A DNA stretch of 64,000 nucleotides, from positions 806,001 to 870,000 of the forward strand of contig NZ_CP014275.1 of NCBI RefSeq assembly GCF_001578105.1. Reading direction: 5' to 3'. The notes beneath the pieces are model-generated. The model did not search any database. It saw only the letters and a list, made by a program, of their open reading frames with translations, and was not told where the DNA came from. Shown piece by piece: positions 17,229 through 28,376 of this stretch; position 1 is the stretch's first letter; every line of letters begins with the position of its first letter. This DNA comes from Martelella sp. AD-3. Lineage in GTDB: Bacteria > Pseudomonadota > Alphaproteobacteria > Rhizobiales > Rhizobiaceae. Both the position numbers and the translations under genes were made by a program.

Positions 17229-18620
17229 TCATTCCGCAGCCTGCGCGCCTCTGTGGCCGGACACTGCCGCTCCTGCATCCGCTCTCAGGCGCATCAGCGG
17301 AAAGACCGAGATGAGCGAGAGAATCGCGACGACGGCGAAGGCGATGTGGAAGTGGGCAACCGTCAGCTCGCCGCCGGTGAAATGGCCGGCAAGCTCGAGG
17401 ATCACGGCGGCGAAGGCGACGCCGAGCGCGAAACTCGCCTGCTGGAACATCGAGCTCATTGCCGTTGCCTGGCTTGCCTGGCTGTTTTCGATATCGGCAT
17501 AGGCGAGCGCGTTGACGCCGGTGAAGAAGAAGGAGCGGAACAGGCCCGAGCAGAACAGGATCGCCAGAATGACGAGATGCGGCGTCGTCGCCTCGAAGAA
17601 GGCGAAGGTGACAGTCAGCACCGCTGCTCCCAGCGATGCAATGATCAGCACGGTGCGGAAGCCGAAGGCGGAAAACACCTTCGGCGCGACGAATTTGGTC
17701 AGAAGCGCGCCGGCCGCGCCGATAAAGGTGATCATGCCGGATTCGAACGGGTTGAGGCCAAAGCCAAGCTGAAGCATCAGCGGCATCAGGAAAGGAAAGG
17801 CGCCCGTCGCCATGCGGAAAAACGTTGCCGACGATGTGGCGACGGCGAAGCTTGGATTGGAAAACAGCGACAGATTGAGAAGCGGCTTTTCGACCCGACG
17901 CGCGTGACGGATGTACCAGAACCCCGACAGGAAGCCGATTGCGGTGGTGATGAAGCCGGTCGCCGGCGGCAGGGCCGGCAAGCTGATTACCGAAAGACCG
18001 AAGACGATGCCGGAGGCGGCAAGCGCCACCAGGAAAAAACCCTTCCAGTCGAGGTTCGACGGCGGTTCGTCCTCGATCAGCGGCAGGAAGATGCCGGCCA
18101 TGATCAGGCCGACAATGCCGATCGGCACATTGATCAGAAAGATCCAGTGCCAGGAGAAATAGGTGGTGAGGAAGCCGCCGAGCGGCGGTCCCGCCATCGG
18201 GCCGAGAAGCGCCGGGATGGTCAGCAACGCCATGGCGCGCACCAGTTCGGAGCGGTTTGTGGTCCTCAGAATCACCAGGCGCCCGACCGGCGTCATCATC
18301 GCCCCACCCATGCCCTGCAGGAAGCGCGAGGCCACGAACTCGATCAGATTGCTCGAGATCGCGCAGAACACGGAGCCGATCAAAAAGACGATGATCGCCG
18401 CGCGAAACACGCGTTTGGCCCCGAAGCGGTCGGCCGTCCAGCCGGAAACGGGAATGAAGATCGCAAGCGCCACCATATAGGTGGTCAGCGCCAGTTTCAG
18501 CGTGATCGGTCCGACGTTCAGATCGGCGGCAATGGCCGGCAGCGCTGTCGAGATGACGGTCGAATCCATCTGCTCCATGAAGAGCGCAACGGCCATGATC
18601 AGCGGAACGATCGGATTCAT
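17229..18620 (-). CDS. MFS multidrug transporter, DHA2 (EmrB/QacA) type
   Basis: A 463-residue proton-coupled exporter with 12-14 hydrophobic helices. The first helix ends with the DHA2 signature FMEQMDSTVISTALPAIAADL, and the loop 2-3 motif GWTADRFGAKRVFR follows. Motif C (GPMAGPPLGGFL) in helix 5 marks it as an exporter. Substrate cannot be predicted. The gene lies 101 bases upstream of glpD on the same strand, and the Tat metallo-hydrolase is divergent. No TetR repressor is adjacent, which is unusual for drug exporters. Confidence 0.9.
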   Translation of the reverse strand: MNPIVPLIMAVALFMEQMDSTVISTALPAIAADLNVGPITLKLALTTYMVALAIFIPVSGWTADRFGAKRVFRAAIIVFLIGSVFCAISSNLIEFVASRFLQGMGGAMMTPVGRLVILRTTNRSELVRAMALLTIPALLGPMAGPPLGGFLTTYFSWHWIFLINVPIGIVGLIMAGIFLPLIEDEPPSNLDWKGFFLVALAASGIVFGLSVISLPALPPATGFITTAIGFLSGFWYIRHARRVEKPLLNLSLFSNPSFAVATSSATFFRMATGAFPFLMPLMLQLGFGLNPFESGMITFIGAAGALLTKFVAPKVFSAFGFRTVLIIASLGAAVLTVTFAFFEATTPHLVILAILFCSGLFRSFFFTGVNALAYADIENSQASQATAMSSMFQQASFALGVAFAAVILELAGHFTGGELTVAHFHIAFAVVAILSLISVFPLMRLRADAGAAVSGHRGAQAAE

Positions 18621-18817
18621 CTCTCGGCATCTCGAAAAAAAAGTGTGACAAGAGCAGATGTCTTAGCGGGCGGTTGCGCAAAAGCCAATGGCTGAAGCCG
18701 TTTCCCGCTCACGCAAATGTGACGCTCCAGTGAGGGCAAATACATGCGTCCGACTTGAAACCGACGCATCCTCCCCAAGGTCAGAGGTGTTGAATTTTCA
18801 TTCCAGGAGGACGATTG

Positions 18818-19813
18818 ATGACTGAGAATACTGGTATCAACCGCCGTCGTCTCATGGCCGGCGCGGGTCTGGCCGCCATCGCCACGCCCTTCGTGTCCGG
18901 CGCGACAAACGCCATGGCGCAGAACACGGAAGGCGACCGCATGAAGATGGTCGATGCGCCGCCAAGCGACAGTTTTGATCTCGGCGATTTCAAGCTGCTC
19001 GTCGTCGAGGACGGCACACGGCTGATGGAAAATCCCGGCGAGACCTTCGGGACCGGACAGGATCCGGAAACGGTTGCTGCGCTGCTTGAGGAAAACTTCC
19101 TGCCGCCGGACAGGCTGGTCAACGGCTTTGCGCCGGTGCTTGTCGATACCGGCAATGAGACCGTGCTGTTCGACACCGGCATGGGCCCGGCGGGTCGTTC
19201 CTGGGGCGCGGGGCGTCTGCGTGAAGGGCTGATTGCCAATGGCTACCAGCCGGAGGACATCGACATCGTCGTCATCACCCACATGCATGGCGACCACATC
19301 AACGGGCTGATGGAGGAAGACGGCCCCGCCTTTCCCAATGCCCGCTATGTCTTCGGCGAGAAGGAATATGCTTTCTGGAGCGATGATGCGCGCATGGGCA
19401 CGCCCGCCGAAGGCGGCCACCAGAGCGTGACTAAGCTGGTGACGCCGCTTGTCGATCAGGCGACCTTCATCGGCGGCGGTGATGAAGTCGTGCCCGGCAT
19501 CACGGCGATGGACGCCTTCGGCCACACGCCCGGCCATCTGATCTTCATGCTCGAATCGAGTGACGAAAGGCTGCTGCTGACGGCGGATACGGCGAATCAG
19601 TACGTGCTCTCGCTGCAGCGCCCGGACTGGCATGTGCGCTTCGACATGGACAAGGAGATGGCTGCCGCGACCCGCAGGCAGGTCTTCGACATGGTTGCCG
19701 CCGAGCGGATTCCCTTCCTCGGCTATCACATGCCGTTTCCCGCCGTCGGCTATGTGGAAAAGGTCGGAGACGGCTACAAATTCATGCCGAAGACGTACCA
19801 GTTCAAGGTTTGA
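18818..19813 (+). CDS. Tat-exported MBL-fold metallo-hydrolase
   Basis: A 331-residue metallo-beta-lactamase-fold enzyme. The N terminus has a twin-arginine signal, NRRRLMAGAGLAAIATPF, with cleavage near NAMA-QN. The zinc-binding HMHGDH motif lies near residue 150 and a later His in AFGHTPGHL completes the site. Substrates of such proteins range from lactones to aryl sulfates; I cannot choose. AGGAGG precedes ATG 18818. It is divergent from the MFS exporter, which raises the possibility of a shared detoxification role, but that is inference. Confidence 0.87.
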   Translation: MTENTGINRRRLMAGAGLAAIATPFVSGATNAMAQNTEGDRMKMVDAPPSDSFDLGDFKLLVVEDGTRLMENPGETFGTGQDPETVAALLEENFLPPDRLVNGFAPVLVDTGNETVLFDTGMGPAGRSWGAGRLREGLIANGYQPEDIDIVVITHMHGDHINGLMEEDGPAFPNARYVFGEKEYAFWSDDARMGTPAEGGHQSVTKLVTPLVDQATFIGGGDEVVPGITAMDAFGHTPGHLIFMLESSDERLLLTADTANQYVLSLQRPDWHVRFDMDKEMAAATRRQVFDMVAAERIPFLGYHMPFPAVGYVEKVGDGYKFMPKTYQFKV

Positions 19814-19820
19814 AAACACG

Positions 19821-19836
19821 CGGCGCAATTGCGCCG
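19821..19836 (+). terminator. Possible terminator after the MBL-fold gene
   Basis: A perfect 16-bp palindrome, CGGCGCAATTGCGCCG, sits 8 bases after the stop and is followed by TCTT. The T-tract is short, so termination is only probable. Confidence 0.45.
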
Positions 19837-19980
19837 TCTTCACAATCCGCCCGATCCGGAATGCGCATTTCGGATTGGGTATTTCCAACGCGTCATCTTC
19901 GTGTTACGAGCACTCGCCAACTTCCAGACTTATCTGCAAGGGACCGGACGGAACGCACCGCCCGGCCATTTCGTATTTGA

Positions 19981-22550
<2,570 letters not shown>

Positions 22551-22558
22551 GGCTGGAA

Positions 22559-22588
22559 GCCGCCGCAGCGTTTATCCGCAGCGGCGGC
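22559..22588. terminator. Bidirectional terminator
   Basis: GCCGCCGC / GCGGCGGC with a 14-base loop lies between the converging oxidoreductase and transglutaminase genes, followed on the plus strand by AATTCTT. Confidence 0.65.
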
Positions 22589-22597
22589 CAATTCTTG

Positions 22598-23416
22598 TCA
22601 GCTCTGGCTTTGCGACTGGCTCTGGCTGGCAACAGAGAGCTTGACCGCAAGGCTTTCCCTGCCGCCGCCGATGGTCATGCCGGAAACGGGGGCTGCATCC
22701 TTGTAGTCGAGGCCGCATGCGACGCGCACATAACGCTCGTCCGGGCAGACCTTGTTGGCGGCGTCGAAACCGACCCAGCCGAGGCCTTCCAGATAGCATT
22801 CCGCCCAGGCATGGCTTGCCGTCTGGTTCTCGAGGTCCGGCATATAGAGGTAGCCGGAGACATAACGTGCCGGCACCTTCATCTTGCGGGCTGAGGCAAT
22901 CACGATATGGGCATAATCCTGGCAGACGCCGGATTTGGTCTCCAGTGCCTCGCCGGCCGTGGTCGCGACGCTGGTCGCGCCCGGCTTGAAGGTCATGGTC
23001 TTGTGCAGCCGTTCCATCAGGTTGTGGAGCCTGGCCAGGTCGGAATCGCCTTCGAGTTTCTCGACCAGCTTTTCGATGGCCTTGTCCGCTTGCGTCAGCG
23101 GCGTCTGGCGCAGGAACAGCCAGAGCGGGATGTCCGGTGAAGCCGGGCCGAAAATGCCGTCCGTGTCGCGGGTTTCCACCGTCCCCGAGGCGATCAGACG
23201 AACGCTCGGGTGTTCCCCTTCGACGGAGACGAGCCGGACGTGGTTCTCGTACTGGTCGGTGTAGGCGACCTCGCTCTTGGCGCCCTCGATGGTCACGGCC
23301 CAGTCGCGGATTGTCTGGCCGGCCGAATCGACCGGCGTCAGCCGCAGCCGCTGCAGCGAGAACTGAACCGGGGTCTCGTAACTGTATTCAGTCACATGGT
23401 TGATGTTCAAAAGCAT
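22598..23416 (-). CDS. Transglutaminase-like protein of the ATP-grasp/alpha-E operon
   Basis: A 272-residue protein with an N-terminal beta domain (LLNINHVTEYSYETPVQFS) and a transglutaminase/protease core. The triad is visible: Cys in KSGVCQDYAHI, His in ASHAWAECY and Asp in GWVGFDAAN. The family includes papain-fold peptidases and transferases, and no substrate is known. The C terminus is an unusual Ser-Gln run (nine residues alternating S and Q). GAAGGG precedes ATG 23416. It is the third gene of the operon, 31 bases after the alpha-E gene. Confidence 0.9.
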   Translation of the reverse strand: MLLNINHVTEYSYETPVQFSLQRLRLTPVDSAGQTIRDWAVTIEGAKSEVAYTDQYENHVRLVSVEGEHPSVRLIASGTVETRDTDGIFGPASPDIPLWLFLRQTPLTQADKAIEKLVEKLEGDSDLARLHNLMERLHKTMTFKPGATSVATTAGEALETKSGVCQDYAHIVIASARKMKVPARYVSGYLYMPDLENQTASHAWAECYLEGLGWVGFDAANKVCPDERYVRVACGLDYKDAAPVSGMTIGGGRESLAVKLSVASQSQSQSQS

Positions 23417-23447
23417 CGCGTTTGTCCCTTCACGCCTTTCCGCACCC

Positions 23448-24389
23448 TCATGCGTAGAAGCGATACCCCTCGCTGATTTGCTGGCTGAGCTTGTTGTTGC
23501 GGCTGACGAAGTCCTCGAGGAACTGGTGCAGGCCGTTGTCCATGATCGTCTTGATCTTCTGGCTGCGAAGCGTGCTGCGGATGGCATGCGCGGTGTCGTG
23601 CGCCTCCAGCCGCTCGCCGTAATCGGCGGCGAGATAGTCCAGATTGAGCACGATCTTCTCGTAGGAATAGGCGAGCGAGCGCGGCAATTGCACGTCGAGG
23701 ATCAGGAATTCGGCAATCTGGCTCGGGCGGTACTCGCCGTTATGCACCCAGCCATAGGCCCGGTGTGCCGAGACCGAACGCAGGATCGATTCCCACTGCA
23801 GATTGTCGAGCGAGGTGCCAACGTGGTGCACGGAGGGCAACAGCACGTAATATTTCACGTCGAGAATGCGGCTGGTATTGTCCGCGCGCTCGATGAACGT
23901 GCCGATATGGGCGAAGTTGTAGATCTCGTTGCGCAGCATCGAGCCGTGGAACGTGCCGCGGATCAGCGCCGTCTTGTGCTTGACCAGGTCGATCGCCTTG
24001 GGCAGGTCGGCCGGCCTCAGCTTGGCCGAAAGCAGGCTGCGGCTTTCGATCCAGCACTCATTGGTGGCTTCCCATGTCTCGCGCGTCAGCGCGGTGCGCA
24101 CCAGGCGGGCATTGTTGCGGCCCGCGTCGATGCAGGAGACGACGCTCGAAGGATTGCGGCGGTCACGCAACAGGAAGTCGATGGCGTTGTCGGCCGTCAG
24201 CTTGCTGTGCACCTCGAAATAGGCTTCCTGGACGCCGGCGCTCTGCAGGATGCCGTCCCAGTCATCCGCGCCGTTGGAGCGCGTCAGCGCCACGCGCTGG
24301 CCGGCGTCGATCAGGCGGGCGATGTTCTCGGCGCGCTCGAAATAGCGGAACATCCAGAACAGGCCGTTTGCGGTTTTTCCAAGCATCAT
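23448..24389 (-). CDS. Alpha-E domain protein (DUF403)
   Basis: A 313-residue all-helical protein of the alpha-E family, starting MMLGKTANGLFWMFRYFERAEN. This arginine- and glutamate-rich opening is conserved in the family. Other conserved stretches include RGTFHGSMLRNEIYNF and FIERADNTSRILDVKYY. The biochemical role is unknown, but the family almost always occurs with the circularly permuted ATP-grasp protein. The upstream gene's stop and this start overlap as TGATG, with GGAGGA just before, indicating tight coupling. Confidence 0.9.
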   Translation of the reverse strand: MMLGKTANGLFWMFRYFERAENIARLIDAGQRVALTRSNGADDWDGILQSAGVQEAYFEVHSKLTADNAIDFLLRDRRNPSSVVSCIDAGRNNARLVRTALTRETWEATNECWIESRSLLSAKLRPADLPKAIDLVKHKTALIRGTFHGSMLRNEIYNFAHIGTFIERADNTSRILDVKYYVLLPSVHHVGTSLDNLQWESILRSVSAHRAYGWVHNGEYRPSQIAEFLILDVQLPRSLAYSYEKIVLNLDYLAADYGERLEAHDTAHAIRSTLRSQKIKTIMDNGLHQFLEDFVSRNNKLSQQISEGYRFYA

Positions 24390-25810
24390 CAGTCCTCCAG
24401 CACCCATGTATCCTTGGTTCCGCCGCCCTGGCTGGAATTGACCACCAGGGAGCCTTCCTTCAACGCAACGCGGGTGAGGCCGCCGGGCATGATCCGCACG
24501 CGGTCCGACACCAGCACATAGGGTCTGAGATCGACATGGCGCGGCGCGATGCCCTTCTTGACGAGGATCGGGACGGTGGAGAGCGAAAGCGTCGGCTGGG
24601 CGATGTAGTTCGCGGGCCTTGCGCGAAGCTTGGCGGTGAAGTCTTCCAGTTCCTTCCTGCTGGCCGCCGGGCCGACCAGCATGCCGTAGCCGCCGGAGCC
24701 ATGCACTTCCTTGACCACGAGGTCCGCAATATTGTCGAGCACATAAGCGAGGCTTTCCGGCTCCGAACAGCGCCAGGTCGGCACATTTTCCAGAAGCGGC
24801 TTCTGGCCGGTGTAGAATTCGACGATTTCCGGCATGTAGGAATAGATCGCCTTGTCATCGGCAATGCCGGTGCCCGGCGCGTTGGCGATGGTGACATGGC
24901 CGGCGCGGTAGACATCCATGATGCCCGGAATGCCGAGCGCGGAGTCCGGGCGGAAGGTCAGCGGGTCGAGGAAATCATCATCGACTCGGCGATAGATGAC
25001 ATCGATCGCCTCATAGCCGCGCGTGGTGCGCATCTTCACCTTGCCGTCGATCACGCGCAGGTCCTGACCCTCGACCAGTTCCACGCCCATCATGTCGGCA
25101 AGGAAGGAGTGCTCGTAATAGGCCGAATTATAGATGCCGGGCGTCAGAACGCCGACGCGCGGGCGGGTGCCGGAGAAACCGGGAGGGGCGAGCGTTGCAA
25201 GGCTCTGGCGCAGAAGCTGGGGATAGTCCTCCACGCGGCGCACCCGGTTCTTGTAGAACAGTTCGGGAAACATCTGCATCATGGTTTCCCGGTTTTCCAG
25301 CATGTAGGAAACGCCGGAGGGTGTGCGGGCATTGTCTTCCAGCACGTAGAACTGGTCCTCGCCCGTGCGCACGATGTCGGTGCCGACAATGTGGGTGTAG
25401 ACCCCGCCGGGCGGCTCGAAGCCGATCATCTGCGGCAGGAAGGCATCGTTTTCCTCGATCAGCCGGCGCGGCAGGCGGCCCGCCTTGATGATCTCCTGCT
25501 TGTGGTAGATGTCTTTCAGGAAGGCGTTCAGCGCAATCACGCGCTGTTCGATGCCGGCGGCGAGCTTGCGCCATTCCCGGCCGGAAATGATGCGCGGCAC
25601 GATGTCGAAGGGGATCAGCTTTTCCGAACTGTCGGCATGGCCGTAAACGGCGAAGGTGATGCCGGTCTTGCGGAAAATGTTTTCCGCATCGCGCGATTTC
25701 GCGATCAGGGATGCGGGGTTCTGCTGACTGTACCAGTCATAGTAGTCCTTGTAAGGGTCGCGCGGCTGGTTGTCCGCGGTCATCATTTCATCGAATGGCA
25801 AAGCGTTCAT
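24389..25810 (-). CDS. Circularly permuted ATP-grasp protein
   Basis: A 473-residue protein of the circularly permuted ATP-grasp type 2 family (DUF404/DUF407). Conserved regions include GREWRKLAAGIEQRVIALN, FYVLEDNARTPSGVSYMLEN, YRRVDDDFLDPL, IVKEVHGSGGYGMLVGP-like KEVHGSGGYGML, and the C-terminal SSQGGGTKDTWVLED. ATP-grasp enzymes generally ligate a carboxylate to an amine through an acyl-phosphate, so peptide-bond formation is a reasonable inference. Substrates are unknown. First gene of the operon; a 9-bp inverted repeat lies upstream. Confidence 0.92.
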   Translation of the reverse strand: MNALPFDEMMTADNQPRDPYKDYYDWYSQQNPASLIAKSRDAENIFRKTGITFAVYGHADSSEKLIPFDIVPRIISGREWRKLAAGIEQRVIALNAFLKDIYHKQEIIKAGRLPRRLIEENDAFLPQMIGFEPPGGVYTHIVGTDIVRTGEDQFYVLEDNARTPSGVSYMLENRETMMQMFPELFYKNRVRRVEDYPQLLRQSLATLAPPGFSGTRPRVGVLTPGIYNSAYYEHSFLADMMGVELVEGQDLRVIDGKVKMRTTRGYEAIDVIYRRVDDDFLDPLTFRPDSALGIPGIMDVYRAGHVTIANAPGTGIADDKAIYSYMPEIVEFYTGQKPLLENVPTWRCSEPESLAYVLDNIADLVVKEVHGSGGYGMLVGPAASRKELEDFTAKLRARPANYIAQPTLSLSTVPILVKKGIAPRHVDLRPYVLVSDRVRIMPGGLTRVALKEGSLVVNSSQGGGTKDTWVLED

Positions 25811-26139
25811 CCCCCGATTGTTATTATCGCATATCAATACAACATCTGAAGTAATGCAAGGACCATGCCTTCCTGCGGAACGCGGCATTTGCATGGTCCA
25901 ATACAACCAACGCGCTGAAATTCGGGCAGTTCCCCTCAAAATGCGCCGAATAAATGGGCAGGCGGCTCGTCGCGCTTGCGCATCTTCGGCGCGAGCGCTG
26001 CAGAGGCGCGTGCTCGGGCACGACAGAGACGTCAACAGATTTTGATATCGAACCTTTGGCCAGACCCTTCGGCCGACTTGCCGCCGTTGCATTCTGCGCT
26101 AGAATCTTTCCTTGAACACGCAGCGGAGTGGATCAGCGC
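25811..26139. other. 329-bp divergent intergenic region, ATP-grasp / lytic transglycosylase
   Basis: I see no gene here. The segment from 25811 to 25950 is less GC-rich than the flanks and contains the inverted repeat described separately. The right half is GC-rich with short self-complementary stretches (GCGCGAGCGCTGC, GTGCTCGGGCAC). A promoter for the transglycosylase gene probably lies in 26040-26115 but no clear hexamer pair stands out. Confidence 0.5.
25860..25899. promoter_or_regulatory. Inverted repeat upstream of the ATP-grasp operon
   Basis: GGACCATGC (25860-25868) and GCATGGTCC (25891-25899) form a perfect 9-bp inverted repeat with a 22-base spacer, 50-90 bases upstream of the ATP-grasp start. 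It could be an operator with two half-sites three helical turns apart or a 5'-leader hairpin. No function is established. Confidence 0.45.
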
Positions 26140-27279
26140 ATGCAAGCGACGAGACGCGCATTTTCTCTTATGGCGCTAGGGACCTTGCTCTCGGCCTGTT
26201 CGAGTAGTCTGTTCGGCGGGTCGCCGTCGGGTTCGACGCCCCCCGGCGCGATTGCCAATGCCGGATGGGACGCCTGGGTGGAGGATTTCAGGACCCGCGC
26301 CGAGGCGAAGGGCATTTCGCGGCAGACGCTGAATGCGGCGTTTGCCAACGCGGGCTATACACCCGACGTCATCGTACAGGACCGGAACCAGACCGAGTTC
26401 AACCGCACGCTCGAGGAGTACCTCGCCATCGCCGCCTCCGACGAGCGGGTGGCCAAGGGGCGCGCCAATTATGCCCGTTACCGGAATGTGCTGGAGCAGA
26501 TCGAGGCGGCCTACGGGGTTGACGGAACCGTGGTCGTCGCCGTCTGGGGGCTGGAGAGCATGTATGGCGAGCGGCGCGGCGATGTGCCGGTCGTCTCGGC
26601 GCTGTCGACGCTCGCCTATGAGGGACGGCGCGGCAGTTTCTTCGAAAGCCAGTTGCTGGGGGCTCTGAAAATCCTTCAGAACGGCGATATCAGCCCGCAG
26701 CGGATGACCGGAAGCTGGGCCGGCGCCATGGGGCATACGCAGTTCATTCCCACCTCCTATCTCGGCTATGCCGTCGATTTCAACGGAGACGGGCGTCGCG
26801 ATATCTGGAGCGACGATCCGACCGATGCGCTGGCAAGCACGGCCGCCTATCTCAACCGGTCCGGATGGCGCACGGGCGAACCCTGGGGCGGGGAGGCAGG
26901 TTCTCCGGGGGCATCCGTCGCCGGCGGTCGCCGCATTCAGCCGCACGACGGCGGGCCGGTTTTCGTCGTCGGGCCTAATTTCGATGTCATCAAGCGCTAC
27001 AACAATTCGACGAGCTACGCGATCGGCGTCGGCCACCTGGCCGACCGCATTGCCGGCGCCGGCCCGATCGCCGGGACGTTCCCGCCGGACCGCTACGGCT
27101 TTACCGCCGACCAGCGCAAGGCACTGCAGGCGGGATTGAAAGCCAGGGGCTATGACGCCGGCACGGTGGACGGCGTTTTCGGCACGCAGACGCGCGCGGC
27201 GATCTCGGCCTATCAGCGTGCAAACGGTCTCGCCGTTACGGGCGAGCCGTCAATGGATCTGTTGAGGCAGCTTGGCTGA
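26140..27279 (+). CDS. Lytic murein transglycosylase, MltB family, lipoprotein
   Basis: A 379-residue lipoprotein that would cleave glycan strands of peptidoglycan. The lipobox LLSAC places the lipidated Cys at residue 20. The MltB domain carries the catalytic Glu (about residue 139) in VWGLESMYGERRGD, plus AGAMGHTQFIPTSYL and DFNGDGRRDIW. A peptidoglycan-binding domain (KALQAGLKARGYDAGTVDG) closes the protein. ATG 26140 gives a proper signal peptide; GTG 26128 is an alternative with a worse ribosome site. It stands alone with no cell-wall genes adjacent. Confidence 0.93.
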   Translation: MQATRRAFSLMALGTLLSACSSSLFGGSPSGSTPPGAIANAGWDAWVEDFRTRAEAKGISRQTLNAAFANAGYTPDVIVQDRNQTEFNRTLEEYLAIAASDERVAKGRANYARYRNVLEQIEAAYGVDGTVVVAVWGLESMYGERRGDVPVVSALSTLAYEGRRGSFFESQLLGALKILQNGDISPQRMTGSWAGAMGHTQFIPTSYLGYAVDFNGDGRRDIWSDDPTDALASTAAYLNRSGWRTGEPWGGEAGSPGASVAGGRRIQPHDGGPVFVVGPNFDVIKRYNNSTSYAIGVGHLADRIAGAGPIAGTFPPDRYGFTADQRKALQAGLKARGYDAGTVDGVFGTQTRAAISAYQRANGLAVTGEPSMDLLRQLG

Positions 27280-27377
27280 CCGAAGCGCAGATCGGACTCG
27301 CGGCGTCGGCAAGCCTGCCGGCCGCCACTTTCATTCAAACGTCATCATAGGTTCAAAACCCTGTCACTTGCCGAGTG

Positions 27378-27395
27378 GATGTTCGTTCGCGCATC
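27378..27395. promoter_or_regulatory. GlpR-type operator candidate upstream of glpR
   Basis: GATGTTCGTTCGCGCATC is an imperfect dyad whose left arm contains ATGTTCG, as in the E. coli GlpR operator. The spacer is 2 bases shorter than in E. coli. It lies 23 bases before the repressor start, a position suited to autoregulation. Confidence 0.45.
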
Positions 27396-27418
27396 GAAAT
27401 CGCAATTCAGTGGCGTTA

Positions 27419-28192
27419 ATGAACATAAGTGACCGTCAAACGAAAATCCTGGCCCTGGTCGAAACGCATGGCGCGATGACCATAGAAATGCTGGCGGAGG
27501 AGTTTGGCGTTTCGCCGCAGACGATCCGCCGCGACGTCAACATGCTGTGCCGCGCCGACCAGCTGCGTCGCAGCCATGGCGGTGTGGAACGGATGAGCGC
27601 CGGTGTCAATCTCTCCTATGACAGCCGTCGCCTGTCGCACCCCGAAGCAAAGCGCCGGATCGGCCAGCTCGTCGCCCAGATGATCCCGAGCCGGGCCTCG
27701 GTGATGTTTTCGATCGGCACGACGCCGGAAATGGTGGCGGCCGCCATGGTGGATCATGACGATCTTACGGTGGTCACCAACAATCTGAACGTTGCCATGG
27801 CGCTCAGCCCGAACAGCTCCAACCGCATCTTCATTCCCGGCGGCATGATCCGGCTTCCCGACCGCGACCTGATCGGCCAGGAAGTGGAGACCATGTTCAA
27901 TGGCTACCGCGCCGATTTCGGCATATACGGCGTTGCCGGCGTTGAACCCGACGGCGCGCTTGTCGATTTCGACCAGCAGGAAGCGGCCGCGCGCGAAGCG
28001 ATCCGCATGAGCTGCCGCACCTCGATCCTGGTTGCCGACCGTTCCAAGTTCTCCCGCCCCGCGCCGGCCAAGCGCGGCCGGTTGGGCGATGCCGACATTC
28101 TCGTGCTCGACGGGCCGCCGACGCCGGAAATGGCGGCGTTGATCGAGGCAGAAGGCGTCGAGCTGCGCTATCCGGAGGGAGATCTGGTATGA
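27419..28192 (+). CDS. glpR: DeoR-family repressor, GlpR-like
   Basis: A 257-residue DeoR-family regulator. The N-terminal winged helix contains LAEEFGVSPQTIRRDVNML (about residues 23-41). The sugar-phosphate domain has FSIGTTPEMVAAA, VVTNNLNVAMAL, GQEVETMFNGYRADFGIYG and VADRSKFSRPA, which line up closely with E. coli GlpR. Its ligand is therefore predicted to be glycerol-3-phosphate and its target glpD-glpK at 14-17 kb. An ATGTTCG element lies just upstream of both genes. The ribosome site is weak. A rhizobial-type repeat follows the stop. Confidence 0.85.
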   Translation: MNISDRQTKILALVETHGAMTIEMLAEEFGVSPQTIRRDVNMLCRADQLRRSHGGVERMSAGVNLSYDSRRLSHPEAKRRIGQLVAQMIPSRASVMFSIGTTPEMVAAAMVDHDDLTVVTNNLNVAMALSPNSSNRIFIPGGMIRLPDRDLIGQEVETMFNGYRADFGIYGVAGVEPDGALVDFDQQEAAAREAIRMSCRTSILVADRSKFSRPAPAKRGRLGDADILVLDGPPTPEMAALIEAEGVELRYPEGDLV

Positions 28193-28269
28193 GCGGCAAC
28201 CGGAGCGGCGCTGTCTGCTCCGCCCCGCGCGCGAGCATTCGCTACAGCATCGGCCCGAAAATCGGAATC

Positions 28270-28347
28270 GATTTTCGGAAAGCACGATGCGTAGATTCAA
28301 TAGGTTAGAGCGTCCTTTGTGCATCCGAATGGATGCACGGCGCTCTA
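28270..28347. repeat. Interspersed rhizobial-type repeat with hairpin
   Basis: A non-coding element starting GATTTTCGGAAAGCACGATG and ending in a long hairpin, TAGAGCG...GTGCATCC-GAAT-GGATGCAC...CGCTCTA (28306-28347). I recognise this layout as an abundant intergenic repeat family in Rhizobiaceae genomes. It lies between the converging glpR and DUF1868 genes and may serve as a bidirectional terminator. Only one copy is seen in the window. Confidence 0.7.
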
Positions 28348-28376
28348 GGCGGAAAGCGAAAAACCGGCCGCCGATA

